Below, one piece after another: positions 46,692 through 56,161 of a stretch of 64,000 nucleotides of DNA; the stretch's first letter is position 1, and each line of letters starts with the position of its first letter. Under the pieces are notes generated by a model that did not search any database, was not told the DNA's origin, and saw only the letters and a list, made by a program, of their open reading frames with translations. This DNA comes from Solimonas sp040754295 (lineage in GTDB: Bacteria; Pseudomonadota; Gammaproteobacteria; Nevskiales; Nevskiaceae), in assembly GCA_040754295.1 (NCBI GenBank), contig JBFMCQ010000011.1, positions 1-64,000 on the forward strand. The letters run 5' to 3'. The translations under genes and the position numbers were made by a program.

Positions 46692-47771
46692 TCACGGGTG
46701 ATGCGGTGTCAGCGCGGCGAGATACGCCGCCAGCGCCGCGGCGTCGTGGGCGCCGACCGTAACCGGCACCTGCGCCCATAGCTGTTCGAGGTAGTCGGCG
46801 GCGGCGCGCTGTTCCCGGTCCGAAGCGCCGCGCGCCCGGGCCTGCTGCGCCCGCTGCAGCGCGGCGTCGAGGCGTTGCTGCGCGGCGCGCTCGGTCACCG
46901 CCTGGCGCGTGGCCTGGCGCAGCGCCGGGTAGTCGACGACCGGCGCGTCGTGATCGAGCGCGTCGATGCGCGCCACAGGCATATCCGCGAAGGCCGCGTC
47001 GTCGGCGGCGAGCTGCAGCAGGCCGCTGGCGGTCGTGATATGGGCGCGCAGGCGGGCGTCGAGTGCGGCATCGGCGGCGTGCACCGCGAGCAGCTCGCCG
47101 AGGCGCAGGTGGCCGTCGCCGTCGCCGTCGATACGGTGGTAGGCCTCGTGCCGCAGGCGCTCGACCTCGCCGGTGCGCGCGGCGGCGATCGCGTCCGGTG
47201 TGAGGCGCAGCAGCGCGCCGATGGTGGCGACGCCGTCGCGGCGCACGGCGGCGAGCGCGCGCTCGCGCGCTTCGCGCGCACCCGGCGCCGGCAGCGTCAG
47301 CCGGATTCCCGCCGCCAACAGCCGCGTCTGCATGCCGGTCAGGCCCGGCACCTCCGGCTCGGCGGCCAGCACCAGCGCCGGGTCGTCGGGCGCACCGGCG
47401 GCGCGCAGCAGCGGCCCGAGCTGTGCGTGCACCGCGGCGTAGCGCAGCAGCGTGTAGCGGTAGCCGCCGTCGCGCGCGTCGTCGGCCAGCGCCGGGGGGA
47501 ACAGGCAGTCAGGCAGCGGGCAGGCGGCGATGAAGTCGGCCCAGCTCGGCTCGCCACCGCCGGGCCGCTCGCCGAAGCGGTCCTCGTAGCGATCGAGCGC
47601 CGGCGCCATCTGTACAAGGTGCGCGTCGGCCCGCGCCAGCGCCGTCGAGTCGCGCTCGCGCAAGGCACTGAGCAGCAGCTCGATCAAAATCGCGATGATC
47701 GCGATGACTACGAGCAGTTCGATCAGCGTAAAGCCCGCAAGCCGCGTTGCGCTCCGTGTATTGGCATGCAT
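46692..47771 (-). CDS. Type IV pilin-like / pseudopilin protein with EF-hand-like loop
   Basis: A 359-aa protein with a class III prepilin signal, GFTLIELLVVIAIIAILIELL (residues 13-33), with Gly before the cleavage site and Glu at +5 as in GspG/H- and pilin-type proteins. The rest is not a standard pilin: a long, Ala/Arg-rich, mostly helical domain with DGDGDGHLRLGEL (about residue 220), which matches an EF-hand calcium loop (D-x-D-x-D-G-x-L-x-x-x-E). Calcium binding is known in T2SS major pseudopilins through a different site. No other T2SS gene is nearby. The following gene in its operon is truncated. Confidence 0.75.
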   Translation of the reverse strand: MHANTRSATRLAGFTLIELLVVIAIIAILIELLLSALRERDSTALARADAHLVQMAPALDRYEDRFGERPGGGEPSWADFIAACPLPDCLFPPALADDARDGGYRYTLLRYAAVHAQLGPLLRAAGAPDDPALVLAAEPEVPGLTGMQTRLLAAGIRLTLPAPGAREARERALAAVRRDGVATIGALLRLTPDAIAAARTGEVERLRHEAYHRIDGDGDGHLRLGELLAVHAADAALDARLRAHITTASGLLQLAADDAAFADMPVARIDALDHDAPVVDYPALRQATRQAVTERAAQQRLDAALQRAQQARARGASDREQRAAADYLEQLWAQVPVTVGAHDAAALAAYLAALTPHHP

Positions 47772-47950
47772 GTCACACTCCCGTGGCGAATTCAGCCGCT
47801 CCTGGTTGGGGAAATCGCAGGACGGCGCCGGAACAGGACATCGGCAGGATCGCGGCCACGGGGCATCGAATGTGCGCCCGTTCCTTGACTCGGCGGCGCC
47901 GCTTGCGCGAGGCTGGTGCTCGGGCGGCCGACGCGCAGGAAGCTAGCTCG

Positions 47951-48511
47951 ATGGGCGGAGAATCCATCACCCGACTGCTCGAACAGGTCGACGCCGGCGA
48001 CCGCGCCGCGTTCGACTGTCTCTTCGTACAGCTGCACGCGCAGTTGCGCGAGGCCGCGCATCGTCAGTTGCGCCAGTGCGACGGCAGCCTGAGCACGACC
48101 GCGCTCGTCAACCAGACCTGGCTGAAGCTGGCGCCGGCGCGCCTGCAGGCGCGCGACCGCGGGCATTTCATCGCCATTGCCGCGCGCGCGATGCGCATGA
48201 TCGTCGTCGACCAGGCACGCCGCCTGCACGCGGACAAACGCGGCGGCGGACAGCTGCGGGTGACGCTCGACACCGGCGTGGCCGACGATACGCACGACCT
48301 CGATGAGCTGCTGGCGCTGGACGCCGCGCTGCAGCGCCTGGCCGCCACCGACGCGCGCCTCGCGCAGCTCGTGGAATGGCGCTACTTCGGCGGTCTTGGC
48401 GACGACGAGGTCGCAGCCCGGCTCGGCGTCAGCGTGCGCACCGTGCGCCGTGACTGGCGCAAGGCGCGCGCCTTCCTGTACCGGGACATGACGCGCGGGG
48501 ACGAGGCGTGA
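47951..48511 (+). CDS. ECF-type RNA polymerase sigma factor (TIGR02999-like)
   Basis: A 186-aa sigma factor. Region 2 has STTALVNQTWLKLAP and RDRGHFIAIAARAMRMIVVD, the hallmark of the TIGR02999 group (Sig-70_gvs1). Region 4 has the helix-turn-helix LGDDEVAARLGVSVRTVRRDWRKA. The ATG at 47951 follows AGGAAG. It is coupled by a 4-bp overlap to a Ser/Thr kinase gene. In this group no anti-sigma factor is encoded; the neighbouring kinase is the presumed regulator. That regulation is inference. Confidence 0.9.
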   Translation: MGGESITRLLEQVDAGDRAAFDCLFVQLHAQLREAAHRQLRQCDGSLSTTALVNQTWLKLAPARLQARDRGHFIAIAARAMRMIVVDQARRLHADKRGGGQLRVTLDTGVADDTHDLDELLALDAALQRLAATDARLAQLVEWRYFGGLGDDEVAARLGVSVRTVRRDWRKARAFLYRDMTRGDEA

Positions 48512-51396
48512 GCCTGCAGCGACGCGCGCTGACGCTGTTCGGCGAGCTGGCCGGGCTCGACGCCGCCGAGCGCGCGGCGCGGCTCGACGCGCTCGCAACC
48601 GGCGAGCCGGCGCTGCACCGCGAGCTGCTCGCACTGCTGCGGGCCGACGCTCGCGTCGGCGTGCTGGAGCGCGACGCCGCGTCGGTGCTGGCCACGCCGC
48701 CGGAGGGCGCAAGCGCGGACCGCGAGCGCATGATCGGCCGCCAGCTCGGCGCGTGGCGCATCACCGGGCTGCTCGGCAGCGGCGGCATGGGCACGGTCTA
48801 CGCCGCCGAGCGCAGCGACGGCGGCTTCGAGCAGCACGCCGCCGTCAAACTGATTCGCATCGGTCTGGACCGGCCCGAGCTGCGCGAGCGCTTCCGGCGC
48901 GAGCGCCGCATCCTCGCGCAACTGCAGCACCCGCATATCGCGACGCTGCTCGATGGCGGCATCGGCGAGGACGGGGCGCCGTACCTGGCGATGGAGCGCA
49001 TCGACGGTGCGCCGATCGACCGCTGGTGCGACACGCGTTCACTCGACCTGCACGCGCGCGTGCGCCTGTTCCGGCAGGTCTGTGCCGCCGTCGGGCACGC
49101 GCACCGCAACCTGGTCGTGCACCGCGATCTCAAGCCGGCCAATGTGCTCGTCACGCCCGACGGCGTCGCCAAGCTGATGGATTTCGGCATCGCCAAGCTG
49201 CTCGACGAGACCGGGGACGGGCTCACGCGCACGCGCGAGCGCGTGTTCACGCCCGAGTACGCCGCGCCGGAACAGTTGCACGACGGCCCGATCACCACCG
49301 CCACCGACGTCTACGCCCTGGGCGCGCTGCTGTACACCCTGCTCGCCGGCACCCCGCCGTGCGGCGACGCCCGGCGCCTGCAGCCCCTGGCGCTGCTCGG
49401 ACGCGATCCCGAGCCGCTGCCGCGCGCGGCGCTCAGACTCGACCCGGCGCGGCTGCAGGCGCGCGGCCACCTGCGGGCGCAGACGCTGGCACGCGCCCTG
49501 CGCGGCGATCTCGACGCCATTGTGCAGCGCTGCCTGCAGCGCGAGCCCGCCGCGCGCTACGCCTCGGTGGCGTCGCTGGATGCCGACCTGCAGGCCTGGC
49601 TCGACGGCCTGCCGGTCAGCGCGAGCCGCGGCCGGCGCCTGTATCGCGCCGGCAAGTTCGTGCGCCGCCACCGCGCCGGCGTCGCCGCCGCCGCGGCCGC
49701 CTTCGTCGCCCTCGCGGCCGGCCTGTCGCTGGCGCTGTGGCAGGCGCAGCGTGCGGGCGCGGCGGCACAGCAGGCGCAGCGCGAGGCCGAACGCGCGCGC
49801 CAGGTCGAGCGCTTTCTCGCCGGGCTGTTCGAGGCCGCGGACCCGGCGCAGTCGCGCGGCGAGGACGCGACTGCGCGCGAACTGCTGGAACGGGGCGCGC
49901 AACGGGTCGACACCGAGCTGGCCGGCCAGCCGCTGGCACAGGCCGAGATGCTCGAAGTGCTCGGCCGCGTGTACCAGCGGCTCGGGCGTTTCGACCGCGC
50001 CGCCGAGCTGCTGGAGCGGGCGACGACCCGCCTGCGCGACGCCGGTGCAGAACCGCTACGGCTGGCGCGCGCGCTGCATCTGGCGGGCGAGGCCCAGTCC
50101 GACAACGGCCGCTACGCCGAGGCCGGCGAACGCCTGCGCGAAGCGGCGGCACTGCGCCGTCGCCATCTCGGTGCCGCGCACCCCGAGACCGCCGACACGC
50201 TCGCGGTGCTGGGCACCAACCTGCATCTCGCGGGCCGGCTCGACGAGGCCGCGGCCGCCCTCGAGCAGGCGCGCGCGATCCACGAGGCGAGCCTCGACCG
50301 CACCGATCCGCGCCGCCTGACGGTGATGACCTACCTCGCCGACCTGGCGCTGGACCGCGGTGAGGCGGGCAAGGCGGTTGCGATTCACCGCGAAGTCCTC
50401 GACACCGTGCTGGATCTGCACGGCGAGCTGTACCCGGACGCGGCGACCGGGATGACCAATCTCGGCTGGGCGCTGGGCGCCGACGGCCGTCTCGCCGAGG
50501 CGCGGCAGATGCTCGAACGAGCGATCACGGTGCGCACGCGGATCCTCGATCGCAACGATCCGAACCTCGCGACCAGTTGGCATCACCTGGGCGTGACGCT
50601 GCGCAGTCTCGGCGAGTACGCGCAGGCCGAGCAGGCCTTCGCGCAGGTGCTGCGCATCGACCGCGCCGCGCTGCACGCGCAGCACCCGTGGATCGCCTTC
50701 GCGCTCGACAACCTCGCCAGCGTGCTGATCGAACAGGACCGCACGGCCGAGGCCCTGCGCCTGCTCGACGAGGCCACGCCGCTGTTGGCCGCGATCTACG
50801 GAGAAGACAGCCTGCGCGCCGCGACCCACCAGCAGATTCGCGCCGCGGCGCTGGCACGCGCCGGCGACATCGACGGCGCCGCCGCCCTCCTCGACCGTGT
50901 CCTGTCGCTGCGCCGTGCGCGGCCCGAGGCGCAGCCCGCCGCGCTGGCCGCGGCCCTGGTCGCGCGCGCGCGTCTGCTCGCGCAAGCCGGCGCCGCCGAC
51001 GCCGCCGAGGCGATGCTGCGCGAGGCCCTGGCCCGGCAACGCGCGGTGCTGCCGGCTGCGCACATCGACATCGCGACCACGCTGGTCGCGCTGGCCGAGA
51101 CGCAGCTCGCGCTGACGAAGGTCGACGCCGCCGACGCGGCGCTGCGCGAGGCCCTGCGGATCCGCGTGGCGGCGCTGCCGGCGGACAATTGGCAGATCCT
51201 GCAGGTGCAGGCGCTGCGCACAGTCGGCGCGTGCCAGCGCGGCGACGCGGGCGGCAGCGCGCTGGCCGCGGCGCTGGCGCGGCTCGGCGTCCAGCCCGGC
51301 GACCGCCATCCGGCGACGCAGTCGATCCGAGAACTGGCGGCATACTGCGATGACAGCCGCCCGACGGCGCTTCAGCCGGAGGTGGCCAGCAGCTGA
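48508..51396 (+). CDS. Membrane Ser/Thr protein kinase with TPR ectodomain
   Basis: A 962-aa Hanks-type kinase. The catalytic domain (about residues 78-370) has the P-loop GSGGMGTVYAAE, invariant lysine in AAVKLIRIG, catalytic loop VVHRDLKPANVL (about 206) and LMDFGIAKLL (about 226). A single transmembrane helix (about 389-411, AAAAAAFVALAAGLSLALW) follows, then a coiled segment and about ten TPR units to residue 940 (for example AMLREALARQRAVLPAAHID). The kinase is thus cytoplasmic and the TPR part extracytoplasmic. The GTG start overlaps the sigma factor stop. Probable role: to sense an envelope cue and control the paired ECF sigma factor. Confidence 0.93.
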   Translation: MSLQRRALTLFGELAGLDAAERAARLDALATGEPALHRELLALLRADARVGVLERDAASVLATPPEGASADRERMIGRQLGAWRITGLLGSGGMGTVYAAERSDGGFEQHAAVKLIRIGLDRPELRERFRRERRILAQLQHPHIATLLDGGIGEDGAPYLAMERIDGAPIDRWCDTRSLDLHARVRLFRQVCAAVGHAHRNLVVHRDLKPANVLVTPDGVAKLMDFGIAKLLDETGDGLTRTRERVFTPEYAAPEQLHDGPITTATDVYALGALLYTLLAGTPPCGDARRLQPLALLGRDPEPLPRAALRLDPARLQARGHLRAQTLARALRGDLDAIVQRCLQREPAARYASVASLDADLQAWLDGLPVSASRGRRLYRAGKFVRRHRAGVAAAAAAFVALAAGLSLALWQAQRAGAAAQQAQREAERARQVERFLAGLFEAADPAQSRGEDATARELLERGAQRVDTELAGQPLAQAEMLEVLGRVYQRLGRFDRAAELLERATTRLRDAGAEPLRLARALHLAGEAQSDNGRYAEAGERLREAAALRRRHLGAAHPETADTLAVLGTNLHLAGRLDEAAAALEQARAIHEASLDRTDPRRLTVMTYLADLALDRGEAGKAVAIHREVLDTVLDLHGELYPDAATGMTNLGWALGADGRLAEARQMLERAITVRTRILDRNDPNLATSWHHLGVTLRSLGEYAQAEQAFAQVLRIDRAALHAQHPWIAFALDNLASVLIEQDRTAEALRLLDEATPLLAAIYGEDSLRAATHQQIRAAALARAGDIDGAAALLDRVLSLRRARPEAQPAALAAALVARARLLAQAGAADAAEAMLREALARQRAVLPAAHIDIATTLVALAETQLALTKVDAADAALREALRIRVAALPADNWQILQVQALRTVGACQRGDAGGSALAAALARLGVQPGDRHPATQSIRELAAYCDDSRPTALQPEVASS

Positions 51397-51569
51397 ATCA
51401 GAGCGCGTCGAGTTCGAGCGCCGCCGCCTCGAACGGCGGTGCCGCGACGCGCGCAGCGTCGGCATGGCCGGCTTCGAGCCGCAGGCGAGCGCTGGGTCGA
51501 GCACGCAGGCCCTCTATCTGGTGCGCGGCGACAAGATCCTGCGTGCGCTGGAAGCGCGCGAGCCAACTA

Positions 51570-52010
51570 CTACGCGGCGATCGCGGTGTCGGCGCCGCCG
51601 CCGCGCAGTTCCAGGTGCGTTTGGAGAAAGCCGAGCAGGCGCCGCCGCTGCGACGGCAGGCGATGGCCGGCGAAGAGTTCGGCGCGGGCGATGGCGCGGA
51701 TCTCGGCGCCGAGGCTGCGCGCGAGCTGGTGCGGTTGGGCGACGCCGCAGACGATCAGCTCGCTCGCCAGCATGCGCTCGAAGATCTGCGACATGCGCGT
51801 GAGGTCGCCCTCGCAGTGGAAGCGCTGTGCCGCCAGGTGCATCTGCGAGCGCTCCTCACGCAGGCGGAAGCAGGCTTCCCAGTAGGCTTCCACGGACACG
51901 AACAGGCGCTGTGCACCGGCGGGCATGCCGGTCATCGCCTGTGTCATCGCGCGCAGCACGGCATGCAGGTGCTCGCGGAATTGTTTGCGCAACAGCGTGA
52001 CGTCGTTCAT
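51570..52010 (-). CDS. Hypothetical protein
   Basis: A 146-aa soluble, mostly helical protein (MNDVTLLRKQFREHLHAVLR ... EAYWEACFRLREERSQMHLA ... LGFLQTHLELR). No family recognised. The ATG at 52010 is taken because upstream codons to 52145 are low-quality and run through the gap to the alcohol dehydrogenase. The 173 bp between it and the kinase (51397-51569) contain no gene I can support. Convergent with the kinase. Confidence 0.65.
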   Translation of the reverse strand: MNDVTLLRKQFREHLHAVLRAMTQAMTGMPAGAQRLFVSVEAYWEACFRLREERSQMHLAAQRFHCEGDLTRMSQIFERMLASELIVCGVAQPHQLARSLGAEIRAIARAELFAGHRLPSQRRRLLGFLQTHLELRGGGADTAIAA

Positions 52011-52101
52011 CGAAGCGGATTTTGGGGGGCCGCGCATACAAGCATTACCGCTCGCGGCGCTTTGCGCATCCCCGTTCCCGGGGTCGGCTGTGATCGGCGT
52101 C

Positions 52102-53100
52102 TCAACGGGACACGCGCAACACGGCGGCGCCGTCGAACGCACCATGTCGGAGCGCCGCGAGCGCGTCGTTGGCCTGCTCGAGTGCGAACACTGTCACGCG
52201 CGTGCGCACCGGCACCTGCGGAGCAATCGCCATGAACGCCCGCGCATCGGCGCGCGTGAGGTTGGCCACCGACTGCAGGCGCCGCTCGCCCCAGAGCAGC
52301 GCGTACGGAAACGACGGGATGTCGCTCATGTGGATGCCGCCGCAGACCACCGTGCCGCCCTTGCGTACGGCGCGCAGCGCAACCGGCACCAGCTCGCCGG
52401 CGGCGGCGAAGATGATCGCAGCGTCGAGGGCATGCGGCGGCGCTGCGTCGGCGTCGCCCGCCCATACCGCGCCGAGCTGGCGCGCAAACGCCTGCGCGCG
52501 TGTATTGCCGCGCCGCGTGAACGCATAGACCTCGCGCCGCTGCCAGATCGCGACCTGCGCGATCAGATGCGCCGCCGCGCCGAAGCCGTAGAAGCCGATG
52601 CGCCGCGCATCGCCGCACATCGTCAGGCTGCGATAGCCGATCAAGCCGGCGCACAGCAGCGGCGCAAGCTCGAGATCGTCCGGCCCCTCGGGCAGCGGCA
52701 GGCAGTAGTTGGCATGCACGAGGCAATGCGTCGCGTAGCCGCCGTCGAGCTGCCAGCCGGTGAAGCGTGCGCGATCGCAGAGATTCTCGTGCGCGCTCGC
52801 GCAGTAGTCGCAGCTCCCGCAGGTCCAGCCGAGCCAGAACGCGCCGACGCGCGCACCCGGCGTCAAGGTATGCACCGCGCTGCCGCAGGCGGCGACGCGG
52901 CCGACGATCTGATGGCCGGGCACGATCGGATACGGAATCTGCGGCAGCTCGGCGTCGAGCAGATGCAGATCGGTGCGGCAGACGCCGCAGGACTCGACGT
53001 CGATGAGCACCTGCTGCGGTCCCGGCAACGGCAGCGGCCGCTCGCGCAGCACCAGCGGCCCACCGGGCTGTTCCAGCACCATCGCGCGCATCGCCGTCAC
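52102..53100 (-). CDS. Zinc-dependent alcohol dehydrogenase family protein
   Basis: A 332-aa medium-chain dehydrogenase. The catalytic zinc region is ESCGVCRTDLHLLD with GHQIVG; structural zinc cysteines are in WTCGSCDYCASAHENLC (four cysteines). The coenzyme domain is shortened around GFYGFGAAAHLIAQVA, the GxGxxA nucleotide-binding loop. CGGIHMSDIP and the end match the TIGR02822-type (AdhA-like) branch. Substrate unknown. GTG 53100 has AGGGCGG upstream; ATG 53091 is the alternative. It follows the M1 peptidase gene by 16 bp on the same strand. Confidence 0.9.
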   Translation of the reverse strand: MTAMRAMVLEQPGGPLVLRERPLPLPGPQQVLIDVESCGVCRTDLHLLDAELPQIPYPIVPGHQIVGRVAACGSAVHTLTPGARVGAFWLGWTCGSCDYCASAHENLCDRARFTGWQLDGGYATHCLVHANYCLPLPEGPDDLELAPLLCAGLIGYRSLTMCGDARRIGFYGFGAAAHLIAQVAIWQRREVYAFTRRGNTRAQAFARQLGAVWAGDADAAPPHALDAAIIFAAAGELVPVALRAVRKGGTVVCGGIHMSDIPSFPYALLWGERRLQSVANLTRADARAFMAIAPQVPVRTRVTVFALEQANDALAALRHGAFDGAAVLRVSR

Positions 53101-53116
53101 GGCACCGCCCTGCGCG

Positions 53117-55036
53117 TTACGACTTCTTCGCGGCGGCGCTCAGGGTCTTGCGCACCGAATCGCGCGCGATCGGGTGATAGCCGTTACGCGCCTCGCGGAA
53201 GATACGCTGCGCCAGCGCGAGCCCCTCCGGCCGCTGTGCGAGCTCGCGGTACACCGGCGTGATCAGCAGCATGCGGCCGATCGTCTGCAGATGCTGCTCC
53301 ATCGCCGGATACGCGGGCGCATAGGCGTCGCGCGCGACCAGCCGGAACCAGCGCGCGGCGATGACGGCGTTGCGCGTCTTCGACAGGCCGAAGGTCTCGT
53401 CGAGCGCTTTCATCTGTGCGGGGCTCAGCGGCGGCATGTTGTCGAGGAAGTACTGCCATTGGCGCACACTCCACTGCGCCGTATCGAGGTTGGCGGCCGG
53501 CTGGGTGCCCTCGAGCCAGGCGTTGCGCGCCGCGTCGACCTGCGCGAAGGCGTCGGACTGCGGCCATACCGTGTCCGCCGGCATCAGCGGCGAGCGCAGC
53601 CAGGCGTCGATCTGCGCGCTGCTGACCACCGCCGGCCGCTCGAGCAGCAGCTCGCGCTCCAGGTACGCGAGGAACTGCGCCGTCGTCACGCTCTGGAAGG
53701 CGTGGCTGTCGAACCAGCTGCGCAGAAAGGCGTCGAACGCCGGGCGCCCGAACTTCGATTCCAGGTACGCCAGGAACAGCGCGCCGCGCTCGTAGGGCAC
53801 GTCGGTGACGCCGTCGTCGGGGTCGCGGCCGACCAGGTCGGGCATCAGCGTCTTGTCGGCGTCGCGCTCCAGGCGCGCCAGCGTCGCCTTGAGATCGTTG
53901 GCGCCCAGCGCGCGCTCCTGCGCGCCGCGGCCGGGCCCGTAGATCTCTTCCATGATCCGGTAGGTGAGATGGTTGGTGAAGCCCTCGTTGAGCCAGAAGT
54001 CGGCCCAGGTCGCGTTGGTGACGAGGTTGCCCGACCAGGAATGCGCCAGCTCGTGCGCGATCAGCGAGACCAGGCCCTTGTCGCCGGTGATCACCGTGGG
54101 CGTGACGAAGGTCAGGCGCGGGTTTTCCATGCCGCCGTACGGAAAGCTCGGCGGCAGGATCAGCAGGTCGTAACGGCCCCAGCGATACGGCCCGAAGATC
54201 GCCTCGCAGCGCTTCATCATCGCCTCGGTGTCCTCGAACTCCTGCGCCGCGCGCGCGACGACCGACGGCTCGGCGTAGACGCCGGTGCGCGCGCTCATCG
54301 GCTGAAAGCGCAGGTCACCGACGGCGAGCGCGATCAGATACGACGGAATCGGCTGCGGCATGCGGAAGCGGTAGTCGCCGGTGCGCGCGCCGTCGGCGGC
54401 GGCTGCGATCTCGTTTTCCGCGCTCATCACCGCGAGCAGGCCCTCCGGCGTGCGGATGCGCGCCTCGTAGGTGGCGCGCACCAGCGGCGTGTCCTGCAGC
54501 GGAATCCAGCTGCGCGCGTGAATCGCCTGCGATTGCGTGAACAGGAACGGATGCGTCTTGCCGGCGGTCTGCTCGGGATCGAGCCACTGCAGTCCCGAGG
54601 CTTCGGGGCGCGTCGAATACTCGATGCGCACGCGGTTCGCCGGCGGCGGCGCAAAGATGCGCAGCGCCGAGCCGAGGATCGGATCGGGCTCATCGAGATC
54701 GAAGTGCACCGGCGTGTAGCCGGTGCCGTCGACGCCCGCTTCGACCGCTTGAATATTGAGCCCGCGCGTATCGAGCACCAGCGTGTCCGCGGCCGGATCG
54801 AGCCGCTCCAGCTCGAGCACCACGCGGCCGTCGAGGGCGCGCTGCTTGAAGTCGACGCGCAGATCGAGCGCGAGGTGCCGCGTGCGGAACGCCGAAGTAT
54901 TGGCGTAAGAGTGCGGGTCGCTGGGTGCGCTCACGACCGGCTCCGCGGGCGCGGCCGGGCGGCGGGTCGTGTCGACGCTCGTGCAGGCGCTGAGCGACAG
55001 CAGCGCGAGCGCCGGAGGCAGCAGGACTCTTTTCAT
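53117..55036 (-). CDS. M1-family metallopeptidase lipoprotein (leukotriene A4 hydrolase-like)
   Basis: A 639-aa aminopeptidase. The lipobox LSAC in the first 20 residues predicts an envelope lipoprotein. The M1 catalytic module has the exopeptidase motif GGMENP (about 303) and zinc site HELAHSW with the third ligand in WLNEGFTNH (about 330-352), the classic HEXXH-X18-E. The C-terminal helical domain ending in ARDSVRKTLSAAAKKS belongs to the LTA4-hydrolase/cold-active aminopeptidase branch. It removes N-terminal residues from peptides, presumably in the periplasm. All catalytic residues are present. Confidence 0.93.
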   Translation of the reverse strand: MKRVLLPPALALLSLSACTSVDTTRRPAAPAEPVVSAPSDPHSYANTSAFRTRHLALDLRVDFKQRALDGRVVLELERLDPAADTLVLDTRGLNIQAVEAGVDGTGYTPVHFDLDEPDPILGSALRIFAPPPANRVRIEYSTRPEASGLQWLDPEQTAGKTHPFLFTQSQAIHARSWIPLQDTPLVRATYEARIRTPEGLLAVMSAENEIAAAADGARTGDYRFRMPQPIPSYLIALAVGDLRFQPMSARTGVYAEPSVVARAAQEFEDTEAMMKRCEAIFGPYRWGRYDLLILPPSFPYGGMENPRLTFVTPTVITGDKGLVSLIAHELAHSWSGNLVTNATWADFWLNEGFTNHLTYRIMEEIYGPGRGAQERALGANDLKATLARLERDADKTLMPDLVGRDPDDGVTDVPYERGALFLAYLESKFGRPAFDAFLRSWFDSHAFQSVTTAQFLAYLERELLLERPAVVSSAQIDAWLRSPLMPADTVWPQSDAFAQVDAARNAWLEGTQPAANLDTAQWSVRQWQYFLDNMPPLSPAQMKALDETFGLSKTRNAVIAARWFRLVARDAYAPAYPAMEQHLQTIGRMLLITPVYRELAQRPEGLALAQRIFREARNGYHPIARDSVRKTLSAAAKKS

Positions 55037-55182
55037 GATCTGGGGTGGGCGGCCGGGATGCGAGCGATCTTACCCGAGCGCCGGGGCCGACTTCCGAGCG
55101 CCTTCCCGCCGCCGGTCGCCCGATTCTCGTCGCTCGGCCGGCCGGCGTGCTGTAATTCCGCCCCCGCCCGCAGGAGATTCCG

Positions 55183-55491
55183 ATGCCGCTCCGCAACCGC
55201 CGCGGTCTGCTGCTCATCCTCACCCTCAGCGCCGCGCTGTGCGCGTGCAATGCGGTTCCGTCCATGGACAATCCACCAACAGAGCCGGTCCCCGGCTACG
55301 TCACCGACATGCAGGGCTTCGAGCGCTTCATCGCGGCGCGCCCGACGCCGGAGCAGTTCCGCCAGCGCTATCCCGACGTGCAGCTGGTGCTGCCCGGCGA
55401 GCTCGCGACCAAGGAGCTGCGCATGAACAACAGCCGCTATTTCGCCGAGCTGGACGAGGAGGGGCGCATCACCGGCGGCAAGTTCAAGTGA
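55183..55491 (+). CDS. Small hypothetical lipoprotein
   Basis: 102 aa with signal LLLILTLSAALCAC; the lipobox cysteine follows LCA. The mature part contains GFERFIAARPTPEQFRQRYP and ends GRITGGKFK. It resembles conserved small proteins of unknown function seen in gammaproteobacteria, but I cannot name the family. An AGGAG ribosome-binding site precedes the ATG. Confidence 0.75.
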   Translation: MPLRNRRGLLLILTLSAALCACNAVPSMDNPPTEPVPGYVTDMQGFERFIAARPTPEQFRQRYPDVQLVLPGELATKELRMNNSRYFAELDEEGRITGGKFK

Positions 55492-55504
55492 GGCCGGCGG
55501 GGAC

Positions 55505-55533
55505 GATGCGGTTCGCCGCAGGCGAACCGCATC
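55505..55533. terminator. Strong 13-bp hairpin between convergent genes
   Basis: GATGCGGTTCGCC and GGCGAACCGCATC are a perfect 13-bp pair with a 3-base loop, between the small lipoprotein and yceI. Flanking GGCCGG/CCGGCC could extend it. No T-tract in either direction. Confidence 0.6.
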
Positions 55534-55545
55534 CGGCCCACGCCG

Positions 55546-56109
55546 CTACTTCTTCGACGCCTCCACCTGGATCTTCAGTGTCACCTCGTCGCCGACCGCG
55601 GGCAGGTAGGCGTCGATGCCCCAGTCGCTGCGCTTGATCGTCGTCACCGCGTCGGCGCCGCAGTGCGGCACCTTCTTCATCGGGTGCTCCTTGCAGACGA
55701 AGTGGGTCACGTCGAGCGTCACCGGCTTGGTGACGCCGTGCATCGTCAGCTCGCCGGCGACCGACTTGAGCCGCTCGCCCTCGAAGCTCAGCTGATCCGC
55801 CTTGAACGTGATCGTCGGGTACTTCGCGGCGTCGAAGAACTCGTCGCTCTTCAGATGATCGGTCAGCTTCGGCACTGCGGTCTGCAGCGAATCCACGGCG
55901 ATCGTGATGTCGACCGAGCCGGTCTTCTTCGCCGTATCCAGCGTCACCGTGCCCTTGGTCTCGGTGAAGGAGCCGCGCGTCGTCGAGAAGCCGAGGTGGC
56001 TGACTTCGAACGTGGGCAGCGTGTGCGTGTCGTCGATCACGTAGGTGTCGGCGGCGGTGGCGGCAAAGCTTGCCGTGGCAAGGACGGTTGCGGCGAACAG
56101 CTTCTTCAT
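55546..56109 (-). CDS. YceI-family periplasmic protein (first copy)
   Basis: A 187-aa protein with signal peptide (MKKLFAATVLATASFAATAA) and a lipocalin-like YceI domain. DTHTLPTFEVSHLGFSTTRG is the family start; DEFFDAAKYPTITFKAD and ELTMHGVTKPVTLDV are conserved. It carries two cysteines (CKEHPMKKVPHC). YceI proteins bind polyisoprenoid-type lipids. It follows the second yceI and cytochrome b561 in the same direction, a common three-gene set. Confidence 0.93.
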   Translation of the reverse strand: MKKLFAATVLATASFAATAADTYVIDDTHTLPTFEVSHLGFSTTRGSFTETKGTVTLDTAKKTGSVDITIAVDSLQTAVPKLTDHLKSDEFFDAAKYPTITFKADQLSFEGERLKSVAGELTMHGVTKPVTLDVTHFVCKEHPMKKVPHCGADAVTTIKRSDWGIDAYLPAVGDEVTLKIQVEASKK

Positions 56110-56161
56110 CTTCGATCTCCTGTGCGTCTGACTGGGGAACTGCCGGGGTTTGCGCCCGCCC

